Of a stretch of DNA of 34,883 nt, positions 27,994 through 34,883 are shown one piece after another. Every line of letters starts with the position of its first letter. Within the stretch, counting starts at the first letter, position 1. Origin of the DNA: Streptomyces sp. MBT53 (GTDB taxonomy: Bacteria; Actinomycetota; Actinomycetes; Streptomycetales; Streptomycetaceae); contig NZ_JAEQAZ010000090.1 in assembly GCF_016654115.1 (NCBI RefSeq), positions 1 through 34,883 of the forward strand. Reading direction: 5' to 3'. The translations under genes were made by a program, and so were the position numbers. The notes under the pieces were generated by a model. The model ran no database searches and was not told the origin of the DNA. It saw only the letters and a list, made by a program, of their open reading frames with translations.

Positions 27994-29217
27994 TCAGTCC
28001 TCCCCGCTGCACGCCTCCTCGAAGAAGTCGAGGTTCTCCTGGAGGGACTTCATCAGCCGGTCCCGCTCCGCCTCGTCCACCTGCACGGGTACGACCCCGG
28101 AGGCGCCGGTCAGCCTGCGGAAGCCGCCCCGGCTCTCCAGCCGCCCGTGCACCCGCACCGGGAGCCCGACGAGATGGGCGTGACCGGCGATCCGGTACGA
28201 CTCCTCGTCCAGCGTCATCCGGACGTGCCCGACCTCGGCGCCGGCGATCACCTGCATCCGTACGGTGCCCTCGCCGCGCGGCCCGGAGCGGCGCATCCGC
28301 ACCACCGAGCCGGTGATGCGCACGGGCATGGACGGTTCCTCCCGCAGGTAGCGGGCGCCGGCCGCGCGCAGCACGGGCAGGTCGCCGGGCGAGAACTCGA
28401 CGGCCTCGGCGGGGGCCGCGCAGCCCTCGGGGACACCTGCGGCGGGCGCCCACTCGACGGCGATCCGGGCGCCCTCGGTGCCGCGGACGAGCGCGACGAT
28501 GGCCTCGGTCAACTCGCGGCTGACGCCCGCCTCGACGGCTCCGTCGAAGGCGTCCATGCCGCCGGTGGCCCGCTGGTAGTCGATGGCCTCGCGGGTGGCG
28601 TACAGGGCCTGGTGCAGGCGTACGGCGAGGGTGCGGCCGGTGTCGACGGGGACGAAGGCGGTGAGCTGCCGGCCGCCGGGGGCGGAGCCGACGAGGACGT
28701 GTTCGAGGGACGCGGCGGCGGGGCGGCGGTGGCGGGCGCCGTAGTAGCCCGCTCGCGCGCGGGTGGCGAGGGCGGCGGCGAGCAGCATCTGGCGTGCTGC
28801 GGCGCGCAGTTGCTCCTCGACGGTCCAGGGCGCGGCGCCGGCCGGGCCGGTCGGGATGTCCCGCCACCAGCGGATCTCGTCGCTCGGTACGGCGAGGCCG
28901 ACGAGGACCTCGCGGGCGGAGGGGGTGTTGCTGCGGGCGAGGGCGAAGAGCGCCTCGCCGAGGAGGTCGTCGCTGTCGGGGAAGGCCCGGCTCTCGGGGA
29001 CCAGCAGGCTGGTGCCCGAGCCGCCGGGCCCGGGTGGGGTCCAGCGGCCGTAGCGTCCGGGGGCACCGCCGCGCCGCTGCCAGCCGTGCCGGCGCAGCAG
29101 GGCGCCGAGGACGGCGGGGTCGACCTGGTCGGGCTCGGGCGGGCGCTCCCAGGAGGTGGTGTCCACGGGATGCGGCCGTACCTGCCTCAGGTGTTCCTCG
29201 ACCGAGCGGTCCCTCAT
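27994..29217 (-). CDS. Conserved-looking protein of unknown function, possible C-terminal OB-fold
   Basis: A 407-residue soluble protein I do not recognise. The N-terminal half is rich in Arg/Ala/Pro with helical stretches (LLGEALFALARS; EEQLRAAARQMLLAAALATRARAG). From about residue 300, alternating hydrophobic strands (PVRITGSVVRMRR; GTVRMQVIAG; GLPVRVHGRLES; GASGVVPVQV) have the spacing of an OB-fold, which is my inference. It ends in an acidic helix (KSLQENLDFFEEA). The ATG at 29215-29217 overlaps the stop of the DUF4365 gene as ATGA, so the two proteins are probably made together and may act together. Codon use matches the chromosome. It lies 112 bp upstream of thrS on the same strand. 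Confidence 0.8.
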   Translation of the reverse strand: MRDRSVEEHLRQVRPHPVDTTSWERPPEPDQVDPAVLGALLRRHGWQRRGGAPGRYGRWTPPGPGGSGTSLLVPESRAFPDSDDLLGEALFALARSNTPSAREVLVGLAVPSDEIRWWRDIPTGPAGAAPWTVEEQLRAAARQMLLAAALATRARAGYYGARHRRPAAASLEHVLVGSAPGGRQLTAFVPVDTGRTLAVRLHQALYATREAIDYQRATGGMDAFDGAVEAGVSRELTEAIVALVRGTEGARIAVEWAPAAGVPEGCAAPAEAVEFSPGDLPVLRAAGARYLREEPSMPVRITGSVVRMRRSGPRGEGTVRMQVIAGAEVGHVRMTLDEESYRIAGHAHLVGLPVRVHGRLESRGGFRRLTGASGVVPVQVDEAERDRLMKSLQENLDFFEEACSGED

Positions 29218-29780
29218 GGCCTGCCTCCCGTCCCGACCCGCGTCATGATCTCGCACAGCGCCCGGTCGTCGAAGATGCGCGCGGTCGGTATGCGCACGGT
29301 GGTCCGGGTCCGGCCGGTGATCGCGTGACCGGCGAGGTTGACCCAGTAGCAGCAGTGGCGCAGGTCGAGCCGGTCGTGGCTGGCGCGCAGCCAGTCGTCC
29401 TGGGAACGCGGGACGAGCATCACGACCAGGATCTTGTGCACCGAGACCGGGGTGCGGGCGAGCTTGCGCAGGTGGTCGTTGTCGAGCGTGAAGGAGAAGG
29501 AACGGCCGGGTGGGTTCGGCGGGATCTGGTAGGTGCACTTGAGCTGCACCTTGATGGTGACCTCGTCGTCCACCGTGTGTCCGGGCGAGCCGTGACTGAC
29601 GTGCCAGTCGATGCCGTTGTCCGGAAAGGGCTGCGACAGCGAGCAGCCGGCCGCGGCTGCCACGGCGTGCAGATAGCCCACCTGCAAGGTTTCCATGCAG
29701 GCGGTGGTGGCGAGCGATCCGCGATGGGGTGCCGTCCGTTCGGGCAGCAGCCCGCCCCGCTCGGGCTGCGCTATCACCAT
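29214..29780 (-). CDS. DUF4365 domain protein (PD-(D/E)XK nuclease-like)
   Basis: A 188-residue protein with the DUF4365 pattern. A helix with Glu30 (CMETLQVGYLHAV), NGIDWHV with Asp58, and IKVQLKCT with Gln79-x-Lys81 line up as the E...D...(D/E/Q)xK active site of the PD-(D/E)XK nuclease fold. Nuclease activity is therefore possible but unproven. The start is uncertain. I choose the ATG at 29778-29780, with GGAAGG about 10 nt upstream; GTG or TTG codons slightly upstream are alternatives. It overlaps the 407-residue gene downstream and is divergent from a DEDDh exonuclease, so three nucleic-acid-type genes sit together. Confidence 0.78.
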   Translation of the reverse strand: MVIAQPERGGLLPERTAPHRGSLATTACMETLQVGYLHAVAAAAGCSLSQPFPDNGIDWHVSHGSPGHTVDDEVTIKVQLKCTYQIPPNPPGRSFSFTLDNDHLRKLARTPVSVHKILVVMLVPRSQDDWLRASHDRLDLRHCCYWVNLAGHAITGRTRTTVRIPTARIFDDRALCEIMTRVGTGGRP

Positions 29781-29949
29781 GACCAATTCGCCTTCCACGC
29801 CAAGTGTTTCCCCGTACCGGGCCGCTGAACTGCAAAGACCCGCACTCCTGTTGTGTCCTTCCGGCGTACGGCGCAAACAGCACGGGTATCACCAAACAGG
29901 CAGAAGACGGCGCGTCGACTGCCGTGGGTGAACGAGGAGTTGTGTACGT

Positions 29950-30675
29950 ATGACGTGCTGGTACGAGGGCCCGTTGGCCGCGTTCGACACGGAGACAACG
30001 GGCGTGGATGTGGAGACCGACCGCATAGTGTCGGCCGCCGTCGTCGTCCAGGACGCCCCCGGTACCCGTCCGCGGGTTGCCCGGTGGCTGGTGAACCCGG
30101 GGGTGCCGGTGCCCGCCGGGGCGACGGCGATCCATGGACTGACGGACGAGCATCTTCAGCGCAACGGCCGCTGGCCCGCGCCGGTGATGCACGAGATAGC
30201 CGACGAGCTGGCCGAACAGGCCGCGATGGGACGCCCGTTGGTGGTGATGAACGCGCCCTTCGATCTGACGCTCCTGGACCGCGAACTGCGCCGCCACCGC
30301 GCGTCCTCCCTGGACCACTGGTTCCAGACGACAACGCTGCGAGTGCTGGATCCCCGGGTCCTCGACAAACACCTGGACCGCTACCGCAAGGGCCGCCGCA
30401 CCCTCACCGACCTGTGCGCGCACTACGGCGTCACGCTGGACGGCGCGCACGACGCGGGCGCGGACGCGCTGGCCTCCCTGGAGGTGGTACGGGCCCTGGG
30501 CCGCCGCTTCGCGACCCGGCTGGAGCGCCTGACCCCCGCCGAACTGCACACCCTGCAGTCGACGTGGCACGCGGCCCAGGCACGCGGACTCCAGGCGTGG
30601 TTCACACGCAGCGGCACACCGGAGGTGGTGAGCACTGACTGGCCGCTCCGGCCGGGCCTGGCCGAAGCGGCCTGA
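29950..30675 (+). CDS. DEDDh 3'-5' exonuclease (DnaQ-like)
   Basis: A 241-residue exonuclease of the epsilon-subunit/DnaQ superfamily. The catalytic residues are Asp13 and Glu15 (FDTETTG), Asp105 (NAPFD) and His167 and Asp172 (GAHDAGAD), the complete DEDDh set. IHGLTDEHL at 61-69 is typical. It could act as a proofreading-like or repair exonuclease; no polymerase-binding peptide was recognised. It is a stand-alone gene with GAGGAG about 10 nt before the ATG. It is divergent from the DUF4365 gene across about 170 bp of somewhat AT-richer sequence, and ends at a palindromic terminator (30677-30700). Confidence 0.9.
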   Translation: MTCWYEGPLAAFDTETTGVDVETDRIVSAAVVVQDAPGTRPRVARWLVNPGVPVPAGATAIHGLTDEHLQRNGRWPAPVMHEIADELAEQAAMGRPLVVMNAPFDLTLLDRELRRHRASSLDHWFQTTTLRVLDPRVLDKHLDRYRKGRRTLTDLCAHYGVTLDGAHDAGADALASLEVVRALGRRFATRLERLTPAELHTLQSTWHAAQARGLQAWFTRSGTPEVVSTDWPLRPGLAEAA

Positions 30676-30676
30676 C

Positions 30677-30700
30677 GGTGTGGGGGCGCGCCCCCACACC
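30677..30700. terminator. Palindromic terminator between the exonuclease and DUF2207 genes
   Basis: A perfect 24-bp palindrome with arms GGTGTGGGGGCG and its complement fills the gap between the convergent stop codons (30675 and 30701). It should work in both directions. Confidence 0.8.
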
Positions 30701-32503
30701 TCACCAGGAGCCGCCGCCTCCCCCGCCGGCGCCGCCACCGACACCTCCGGAGGAGGAACCGCCGCCTGAGCCTGAACTCCCCGAGCCGGAGGACGCGTTG
30801 GCCGCGGAGACGACGACGGCGGCGAGCAGGACGTCACTGACACCCAGCGAGAAACTCCGACTCGCTCTCGCTGCCGCGGTCGAGGCGCCGACGGCCTGTT
30901 CCCAGGCGGCCTCGACTCCCAGGGAGACCGCCCATGCCGTGTAGCGCTCCGCGGTCTCCTCGGCGGGAGGTGCGTCGGGGCAGGTCGCCGGGTCGGCCAA
31001 GTAGCGCCGGAACGCCTCGACTTGGAGCCAGAGGGCGGAGCCGCGAGGGGTACGGGTGTCCAACTCCCAGCCCCGGGCTACGACGGTGAGACCGAGACCG
31101 GCGATCACGGCACCCACCAGCAGGACGGGAAGTCCGGCCGCGATGCGATGGCCGTTCAGCACCCCGCCGGTGACCACGAGGACCAACGCGAGGAACAGTA
31201 CGGCCAGTTGGACCCAGGCCCAGTGGACGAGACGCTTGGTGAGGGTGGTGTCCCACAGGTCGCTCGCGTTGCGCCAGACGTCCAGCTTCCAGGAGAGGTC
31301 GTCCCAGCCCGCCTTGAAGGACGGGTTACGGAAGCCGAGGGCCAGGCTGCTGCCGCCGGTGAACATCCGGTCCAGCACGTCCCTGATCTCCCGGTTCACC
31401 GGACGCCCGTGCCGCTTCAGGACCGGATACTGATCGTCTCCCTCGACGGTGAGATGCCCGTCGGCCGCCGCGCTGAGCAGCCAGGCCACCTTGTGCTGGT
31501 CCGTGACCTTCTCCAGACGCAGGACGCCTGCCTGGGCCGGTGTCAGGCCCTCGGGCGGCGTCGCGGACGGAGTGACCGACCGGGCGAGCCGCTCGACCTC
31601 GACGCGCCGCACCCGCCCGCCGTCCTCCTGCACCCGGTCGCGCCCGAAGAACCGCAGAGTGCCCAACGTCAGCGCGACGCAGACCAGGGCAACGGCGAGG
31701 AACAGCACGCCGTTGCGCAGCGGATGCGGAAGGGAGGTGCCAACGGCCTTGCCGGTGGGCGCCGTTGGCAGCGCCGCCGCGGTCACGGTCCTGGCCTTGG
31801 CGGCGGTGGCGTACAGCGTGAGGCCTTCATGTCCGCTGAGCCTGTCGAGCTTGACGACGAGGTGTCCCGGCTCGCTCTGCCGGACCGAACAGGGCTTGCC
31901 GTCATCCCAGTTGCCGTGGACGCAGCGGAGACCGGTGAGTGCGTGCGTGTCCACCACGTGGATCTCCACGTCGGCCCGTTCGACCTTCCAGCCGGTGCCG
32001 ACGGCGTCCCAGGCGAGCTTGCCGTTCTTCACCGCGTCGGGGACCGAGTACTGGATGCGATACCGGTGCACTCCCCCGACCGTGCGGTTGCGGTCGCCCA
32101 CCTTGAGCCGGTCGGCGAGGGACTCCTTGCCGTTCTCGTCCCGGTAGATGGCGCCGAAGGCACTCGTGTAGGGGACCTTGTGTCCGTCCATGGTGGCCCG
32201 GACGTCATCGGCGTCGAAGTCCGCGTCCGGCACGTCGCGGTAGATGCCGTGCGTCTGGCCCGAGTGCCCGAAGTCGTAGTCGATCACCTCGGTGATCCGG
32301 GCGCTCCCGTCGGCGCGGATCTCGGCGCCGACCCACATCGAGGTGACCCGCTCCGTGTTCGAGAGCGCCTGGCAGCCGGCGCCGAGCCCGCCGAACCCCA
32401 CCAGCACGAGCACGATCACGGCCAACGACCGTATGCGGCGCCGCCGCAGGGACGTGACCTTCCCCCGCCTCCCTCTCCGTCTCCTGCCTTCTCCACCACT
32501 CAT
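30701..32503 (-). CDS. DUF2207 family membrane protein
   Basis: A 600-residue membrane protein. A basic N-terminus (RRRRGRRG...RRRRIR) leads to a signal or anchor segment at about 26-44 ending in LGAGC, a possible but imperfect lipobox with Cys44. An extracytoplasmic DUF2207 domain (about 50-280) follows, with DYDFGHSGQTHGIYRDVPD. Membrane segments lie near 300-320 and in a pair near 470-510. The C-terminus is a Gly/Ser tail ending GGGGGGSW, characteristic of this family. Function is unknown. The ATG at 32501-32503 has GAGGGGGG upstream. Longer in-frame starts toward 32620 would run through a hairpin (32554-32587) and are rejected. Confidence 0.88.
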   Translation of the reverse strand: MSGGEGRRRRGRRGKVTSLRRRRIRSLAVIVLVLVGFGGLGAGCQALSNTERVTSMWVGAEIRADGSARITEVIDYDFGHSGQTHGIYRDVPDADFDADDVRATMDGHKVPYTSAFGAIYRDENGKESLADRLKVGDRNRTVGGVHRYRIQYSVPDAVKNGKLAWDAVGTGWKVERADVEIHVVDTHALTGLRCVHGNWDDGKPCSVRQSEPGHLVVKLDRLSGHEGLTLYATAAKARTVTAAALPTAPTGKAVGTSLPHPLRNGVLFLAVALVCVALTLGTLRFFGRDRVQEDGGRVRRVEVERLARSVTPSATPPEGLTPAQAGVLRLEKVTDQHKVAWLLSAAADGHLTVEGDDQYPVLKRHGRPVNREIRDVLDRMFTGGSSLALGFRNPSFKAGWDDLSWKLDVWRNASDLWDTTLTKRLVHWAWVQLAVLFLALVLVVTGGVLNGHRIAAGLPVLLVGAVIAGLGLTVVARGWELDTRTPRGSALWLQVEAFRRYLADPATCPDAPPAEETAERYTAWAVSLGVEAAWEQAVGASTAAARASRSFSLGVSDVLLAAVVVSAANASSGSGSSGSGGGSSSGGVGGGAGGGGGGSW

Positions 32504-32553
32504 GAGGCCCCCCTCAAGACGCACAGCGGACACAAGGACCTGCCCGGGATACG

Positions 32554-32587
32554 AAAAAACCGGCCCGCTGATGCGGACCGGCTTTTT
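32554..32587 (-). terminator. Intrinsic-terminator-like hairpin, oddly placed
   Basis: On the minus strand, CCGGTCCGC pairs with GCGGGCCGG (one T-G wobble, 4-base loop) and is followed by six T residues. On the plus strand the stem has a C-A mismatch and a T5 run. It stands upstream of the DUF2207 start, between divergent genes where no transcript should end. A minus-strand gene that once ended here has probably been lost or replaced. Confidence 0.65.
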
Positions 32588-32603
32588 CCCGGTGGGCGAC
32601 AAG

Positions 32604-33026
32604 GTGCCTGACTGGAACACGAAGTCCAGGTTGCGGGCCCTTCGGGACCTGCTCGGTACGCTCCCTGATCCGTCGACACCACCGCCCGTTCAAGCACAGC
32701 GACCGAAGCGTAACAAGGCCAAGCGACTTAAGGATGCCCAGGTCGCAGAGCTGGTCGAGGCTTACGGGCATGGAGCCACCACCTACCAACTCGCTGATCG
32801 TTTCGACATCAAACGGCAGACGGTGAGCGCCATCCTCAAACGCAACGGCATCACACCGCGTTGGCGTCGACTCACCGAAGCCAACCTGGACGAAGCCGAA
32901 CGGCTCTACGTCCAAGGCATGTCGCTTGCCCGTATCGCCGACCGGATGCATGTCGACGACGAGACAATACGGCTGCGACTACGGAAGCGCGGCGTGCAGA
33001 TGCGTGATCCGCACGACCGAAGTTAA
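32604..33026 (+). CDS. Double helix-turn-helix protein resembling a serine-recombinase tail
   Basis: About 140 residues from the GTG at 32604. Two helix-turn-helix units are visible, TTYQLADRFDIKRQTVSAI and SLARIADRMHVDDETIRLRL. Each resembles the C-terminal DNA-binding part of serine recombinases and transposase-type regulators. There is no catalytic serine domain. The start is unclear: the GTG has no good ribosome-binding site, and an in-frame ATG at 32571 lies inside the hairpin loop. It may therefore be the 3' remnant of a recombinase or a stand-alone binding protein. It ends at a hairpin (33044-33079) and is the first gene of the right-hand accessory segment. Confidence 0.6.
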   Translation: MPDWNTKSRLRALRDLLGTLPDPSTPPPVQAQRPKRNKAKRLKDAQVAELVEAYGHGATTYQLADRFDIKRQTVSAILKRNGITPRWRRLTEANLDEAERLYVQGMSLARIADRMHVDDETIRLRLRKRGVQMRDPHDRS

Positions 33027-33043
33027 CGGCCCCGAAGCCCCAA

Positions 33044-33079
33044 ATTGGCCCCACTCATTGCTTAATGGACGGGGCCAAT
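33044..33079 (+). terminator. Hairpin after the helix-turn-helix gene
   Basis: ATTGGCCCC (33044-33052) pairs with GGGGCCAAT (33071-33079). The loop contains a smaller CATT/AATG pairing (33056-33059 with 33064-33067). It starts 18 bases past the stop codon and precedes the leader of the next gene. Confidence 0.6.
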
Positions 33080-33156
33080 CGCTGTCCATACACCAAGTTT
33101 CAAGCTCGGTCGTCTATAACTATCTCCTGCCAACCAGTAACCGGAAGGAGATTTGA

Positions 33157-33534
33157 ATGAGCGAACAAGCGCCAAACATGCCAGAGGAAGTATCAGCGCC
33201 CGAGGGGGAGCGTAAGCCCGTAGTGTTCGCCGTGCGCATTGATCCAGTTCTTCGAGAACAGATCGAAGGGCTGCGCGGCATAACCGAGCAGAGCGTCAAT
33301 GACGTGGGAGTAGAGGCACTCGAAGGTTGGGTTGCACGGACGTTGGAAGACGAGAGCATCCGGCAGAAAGCCATGGCCGAGCTTGATGCCGAAGAACGCA
33401 GACTCCAGGAACGACGCAGCGCCATCGCAGGCATCTTAGGCAATACGGCCACTGAGGGAGCTGCCTCGGAAAGGGCGGAACCTGATACACCGAGCGCTGG
33501 TCGAGGCGGCCGACGACCAAAGTCAACCGATTAG
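33157..33534 (+). CDS. Small ribbon-helix-helix-type DNA-binding protein (putative)
   Basis: A 125-residue protein. A short acidic start is followed by VVFAVRIDPVLREQIEGLRG (22-41), then a helix and a charged coiled coil (RQKAMAELDAEERRLQERR), with a basic GRGGRRPKS end. A short strand followed by two helices is the ribbon-helix-helix (CopG-like) pattern, though weak. Such proteins are often plasmid or mobile-element regulators or antitoxins. A perfect GGAAGGAG ribosome-binding site precedes the ATG, and TATAAC at 33115-33120 is a possible -10. Codon 94 is the rare TTA (33436-33438), which in Streptomyces depends on bldA tRNA. GC is lower than in the core. It is convergent with the gene at 33593-34717. 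Confidence 0.6.
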   Translation: MSEQAPNMPEEVSAPEGERKPVVFAVRIDPVLREQIEGLRGITEQSVNDVGVEALEGWVARTLEDESIRQKAMAELDAEERRLQERRSAIAGILGNTATEGAASERAEPDTPSAGRGGRRPKSTD

Positions 33535-33592
33535 CTACTGTCGGACTTCGCTAGCACCCTCGACTATGCGCCAAGGAAGTTACCAACCATCC

Positions 33593-34717
33593 CTATTCCG
33601 CCCATGCGTCAAGAGCGTCTGCGGTCTGAGCGATACAGGCATCAATCAGCGCCGAAAATGTCGGGAAGTCGTACTGCGGGAAGTAAATCGACGTCAGACC
33701 GAAAAGCGGCTTCCCGAAATCCAACTTGGAAACGTCCACTCGGGGGTCAAGGTAGTGCATGAGAGAGTTACGGAAGGGCTTGACGCCGATATCGGTGATA
33801 AGTCGTGCCGTAGGGTCGTCGACGATCTCCTTGATTGCCGCTACAGACTTCGGAGTCAAGTCCTGCGTCTGATCAGCGACCAGCGCATCAAGGCTCACAA
33901 GGATCTGATACAGGGTCAGGAAGCGGATCTTGAACACCGTGTACTCGGAGGTGTCACCACCAGCGGTCAGGACCAGCGACACGAAGTTCATCATGGCTCG
34001 AAATGTCGTGAGCAGTGCATTGAGCGTTGGCGTAGTGGAACCGTTGAAGACATGGCGGTGATACGGGACACACCTCAGATCACGCGAACTAAAAGCCGAA
34101 TCCTCCAAGCTGGCAACGAATGTGCTCGGCCCGCCAAGCCGGGCACCCAGCTTTGCAAAATATTCGCCATACTCGGCATAAAGATCGGCTAGAAACTTGC
34201 CGTTATCCACACTCAGGGTATCCGAAGCCTCAGCTCCCATATGAAACGTGGTAGTGACGGTCGAACCGACCACGCGTCGACCATACAAAGAAAATCCTAG
34301 GTCGTTCCCAAAGATACGCGCCGGGGAGAACCACCACTTTCCCCGAAAACGACTCCTATGCGCCGGGAGTAGGACGTCATCATAATAGGCGAGCTGTCCA
34401 GAAATTCCGCGCTTTCTGTCCTCAAACAGCTTAAGCGAGTGACGCGAGCGCGCCACAATCCCCTTCGCCTTGGGCGACAGCACGGACACTAGGTTCGGAT
34501 CAATGATTGACAGCTTAGACTGGGACTCGTGAACAAACAGCGAAAAGTAAGAAACCATCCCTAGAGCAACAACCGAGTTGCCATAGGAACCGTCGTCCCA
34601 CTCAGTAATGTCCCGCGTGAAACGACCCACATAGACGGCATCCGCGACCGCCCAGCGCCTGATGACAGCATCGGAAGTAATCATTTCCACCCCTAAATAT
34701 TCATTGAGAGTAGCCAC
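33593..34717 (-). CDS. Unknown protein with HEPN-like R-N-x3-H motif
   Basis: A 374-residue soluble protein I do not recognise. Near the C-terminus, KPFRNSLMHYLD contains Arg316-Asn317-x3-His321, the R-(N/H/D)-x3-H signature of HEPN ribonucleases. It lies within a helical region (about 235-325), as expected for that fold. The rest has no known motif. Base composition and codon use are clearly less GC-rich than in the chromosome genes. The GTG at 34715-34717 is chosen because AGGAG stands six bases upstream; a TTG at 34745-34747 and an ATG at codon 12 are alternatives. Codon 8 is TTA (34694-34696), so translation may depend on bldA. Two palindromes lie in its promoter region. Confidence 0.65.
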   Translation of the reverse strand: MATLNEYLGVEMITSDAVIRRWAVADAVYVGRFTRDITEWDDGSYGNSVVALGMVSYFSLFVHESQSKLSIIDPNLVSVLSPKAKGIVARSRHSLKLFEDRKRGISGQLAYYDDVLLPAHRSRFRGKWWFSPARIFGNDLGFSLYGRRVVGSTVTTTFHMGAEASDTLSVDNGKFLADLYAEYGEYFAKLGARLGGPSTFVASLEDSAFSSRDLRCVPYHRHVFNGSTTPTLNALLTTFRAMMNFVSLVLTAGGDTSEYTVFKIRFLTLYQILVSLDALVADQTQDLTPKSVAAIKEIVDDPTARLITDIGVKPFRNSLMHYLDPRVDVSKLDFGKPLFGLTSIYFPQYDFPTFSALIDACIAQTADALDAWAE

Positions 34718-34754
34718 ATTATGCTCCTGCTCGCCACTCTCACGCAAACAGTTT

Positions 34755-34790
34755 AATTGCGCAATTGACAGGATCTTATATAATAAGATC
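34755..34790 (-). promoter_or_regulatory. Two adjacent palindromes in the promoter of the HEPN-like gene
   Basis: AATTGCGCAATT (34755-34766) and GATCTTAT-ATA-ATAAGATC (34772-34790) lie 38 and 55 bases upstream of the chosen GTG. AT-rich palindromes here are likely operator sites or part of the promoter. A TTGGCA further upstream on the minus strand, with TAGATC 17 bases on, is a possible -35/-10 pair. Confidence 0.5.
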
Positions 34791-34859
34791 TAAGGGAAGT
34801 TGCGTGTCCTGCCAACACGTAACGTAGGGTGAGGGCAGAAAAGAAGCGCCAAGAAGTTA

Positions 34860-34870
34860 CCCCCCCCCCC
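34860..34870. repeat. C homopolymer near the window end
   Basis: A run of eleven C residues lies 13 bases before the window end, in otherwise AT-leaning DNA. It may be real or an assembly-edge artefact. Confidence 0.5.
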
Positions 34871-34883
34871 GTTATGTTTTCCG

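Noticed and set aside
28794..29828. Plus-strand frame opposite the DUF4365 operon
   Set aside because: Arg/Gly/Pro-rich antisense shadow without a family match.
32540..32660. tRNA gene or att site at the core-accessory junction
   Set aside because: The hairpin and flanks show no cloverleaf and no T-loop consensus.
34765..34784. Plus-strand promoter TTGACA with TATAAT
   Set aside because: The hexamers are only 8 bases apart, too close for a sigma70-type promoter, and no plus-strand gene follows.

Overview
The window is high-GC actinobacterial chromosome, almost certainly Streptomyces. GTG starts are frequent, third codon positions are strongly GC-biased, many stop/start codons overlap, and the gene order is the hisS-relA-secDF-ruvABC-pdxST-pimA-thrS order shared by Streptomyces and, in outline, by Mycobacterium tuberculosis (Rv2580c to Rv2614c). 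No rRNA, tRNA, CRISPR array or complete insertion sequence was seen.

Positions 1-20500 are a housekeeping core, mostly on the minus strand. From the left: hisS with a glyoxalase II-type hydrolase; a divergent membrane-anchored cyclophilin and a DUF349 coiled-coil protein on the plus strand; the (p)ppGpp synthetase/hydrolase relA; the secD-secF-apt operon; yajC; ruvC-ruvA-ruvB; yebC; pdxS-pdxT (PLP synthase); a LemA-like membrane protein; and pgsA-acyltransferase-pimA, the start of phosphatidylinositol mannoside synthesis. Several junctions are 1-4 nt overlaps (pgsA/acyltransferase/pimA, pdxS/pdxT, ruvC/ruvA, secF/apt), which indicates co-translated operons. Strong hairpins separate the units at 4505-4541, 7380-7412 and 14008-14039.

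Positions 20523-32503 are less uniform. An EF-G paralogue with altered GTPase motifs is followed by a 555-residue membrane protein of unknown function, a HIT-family (Ap4A phosphorylase-like) protein, a voltage-gated-type potassium channel and thrS. Next comes a two-gene operon, a DUF4365 protein (PD-(D/E)XK nuclease-like) overlapping a 407-residue unknown with a possible OB-fold end, divergent from a DEDDh exonuclease. A DUF2207 membrane protein ends this section.

From about 32550 to the right edge the sequence changes character. A terminator-like hairpin stands upstream of the DUF2207 gene where no gene end is expected. It is followed by a DNA-binding protein resembling the tail of a serine recombinase, a small ribbon-helix-helix-type protein, and a 374-residue AT-richer gene with an R-N-x3-H motif of HEPN ribonucleases. 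The last two genes each carry a rare TTA codon. This looks like the edge of an acquired element that continues past the window, and it is the best place here to look for something new.
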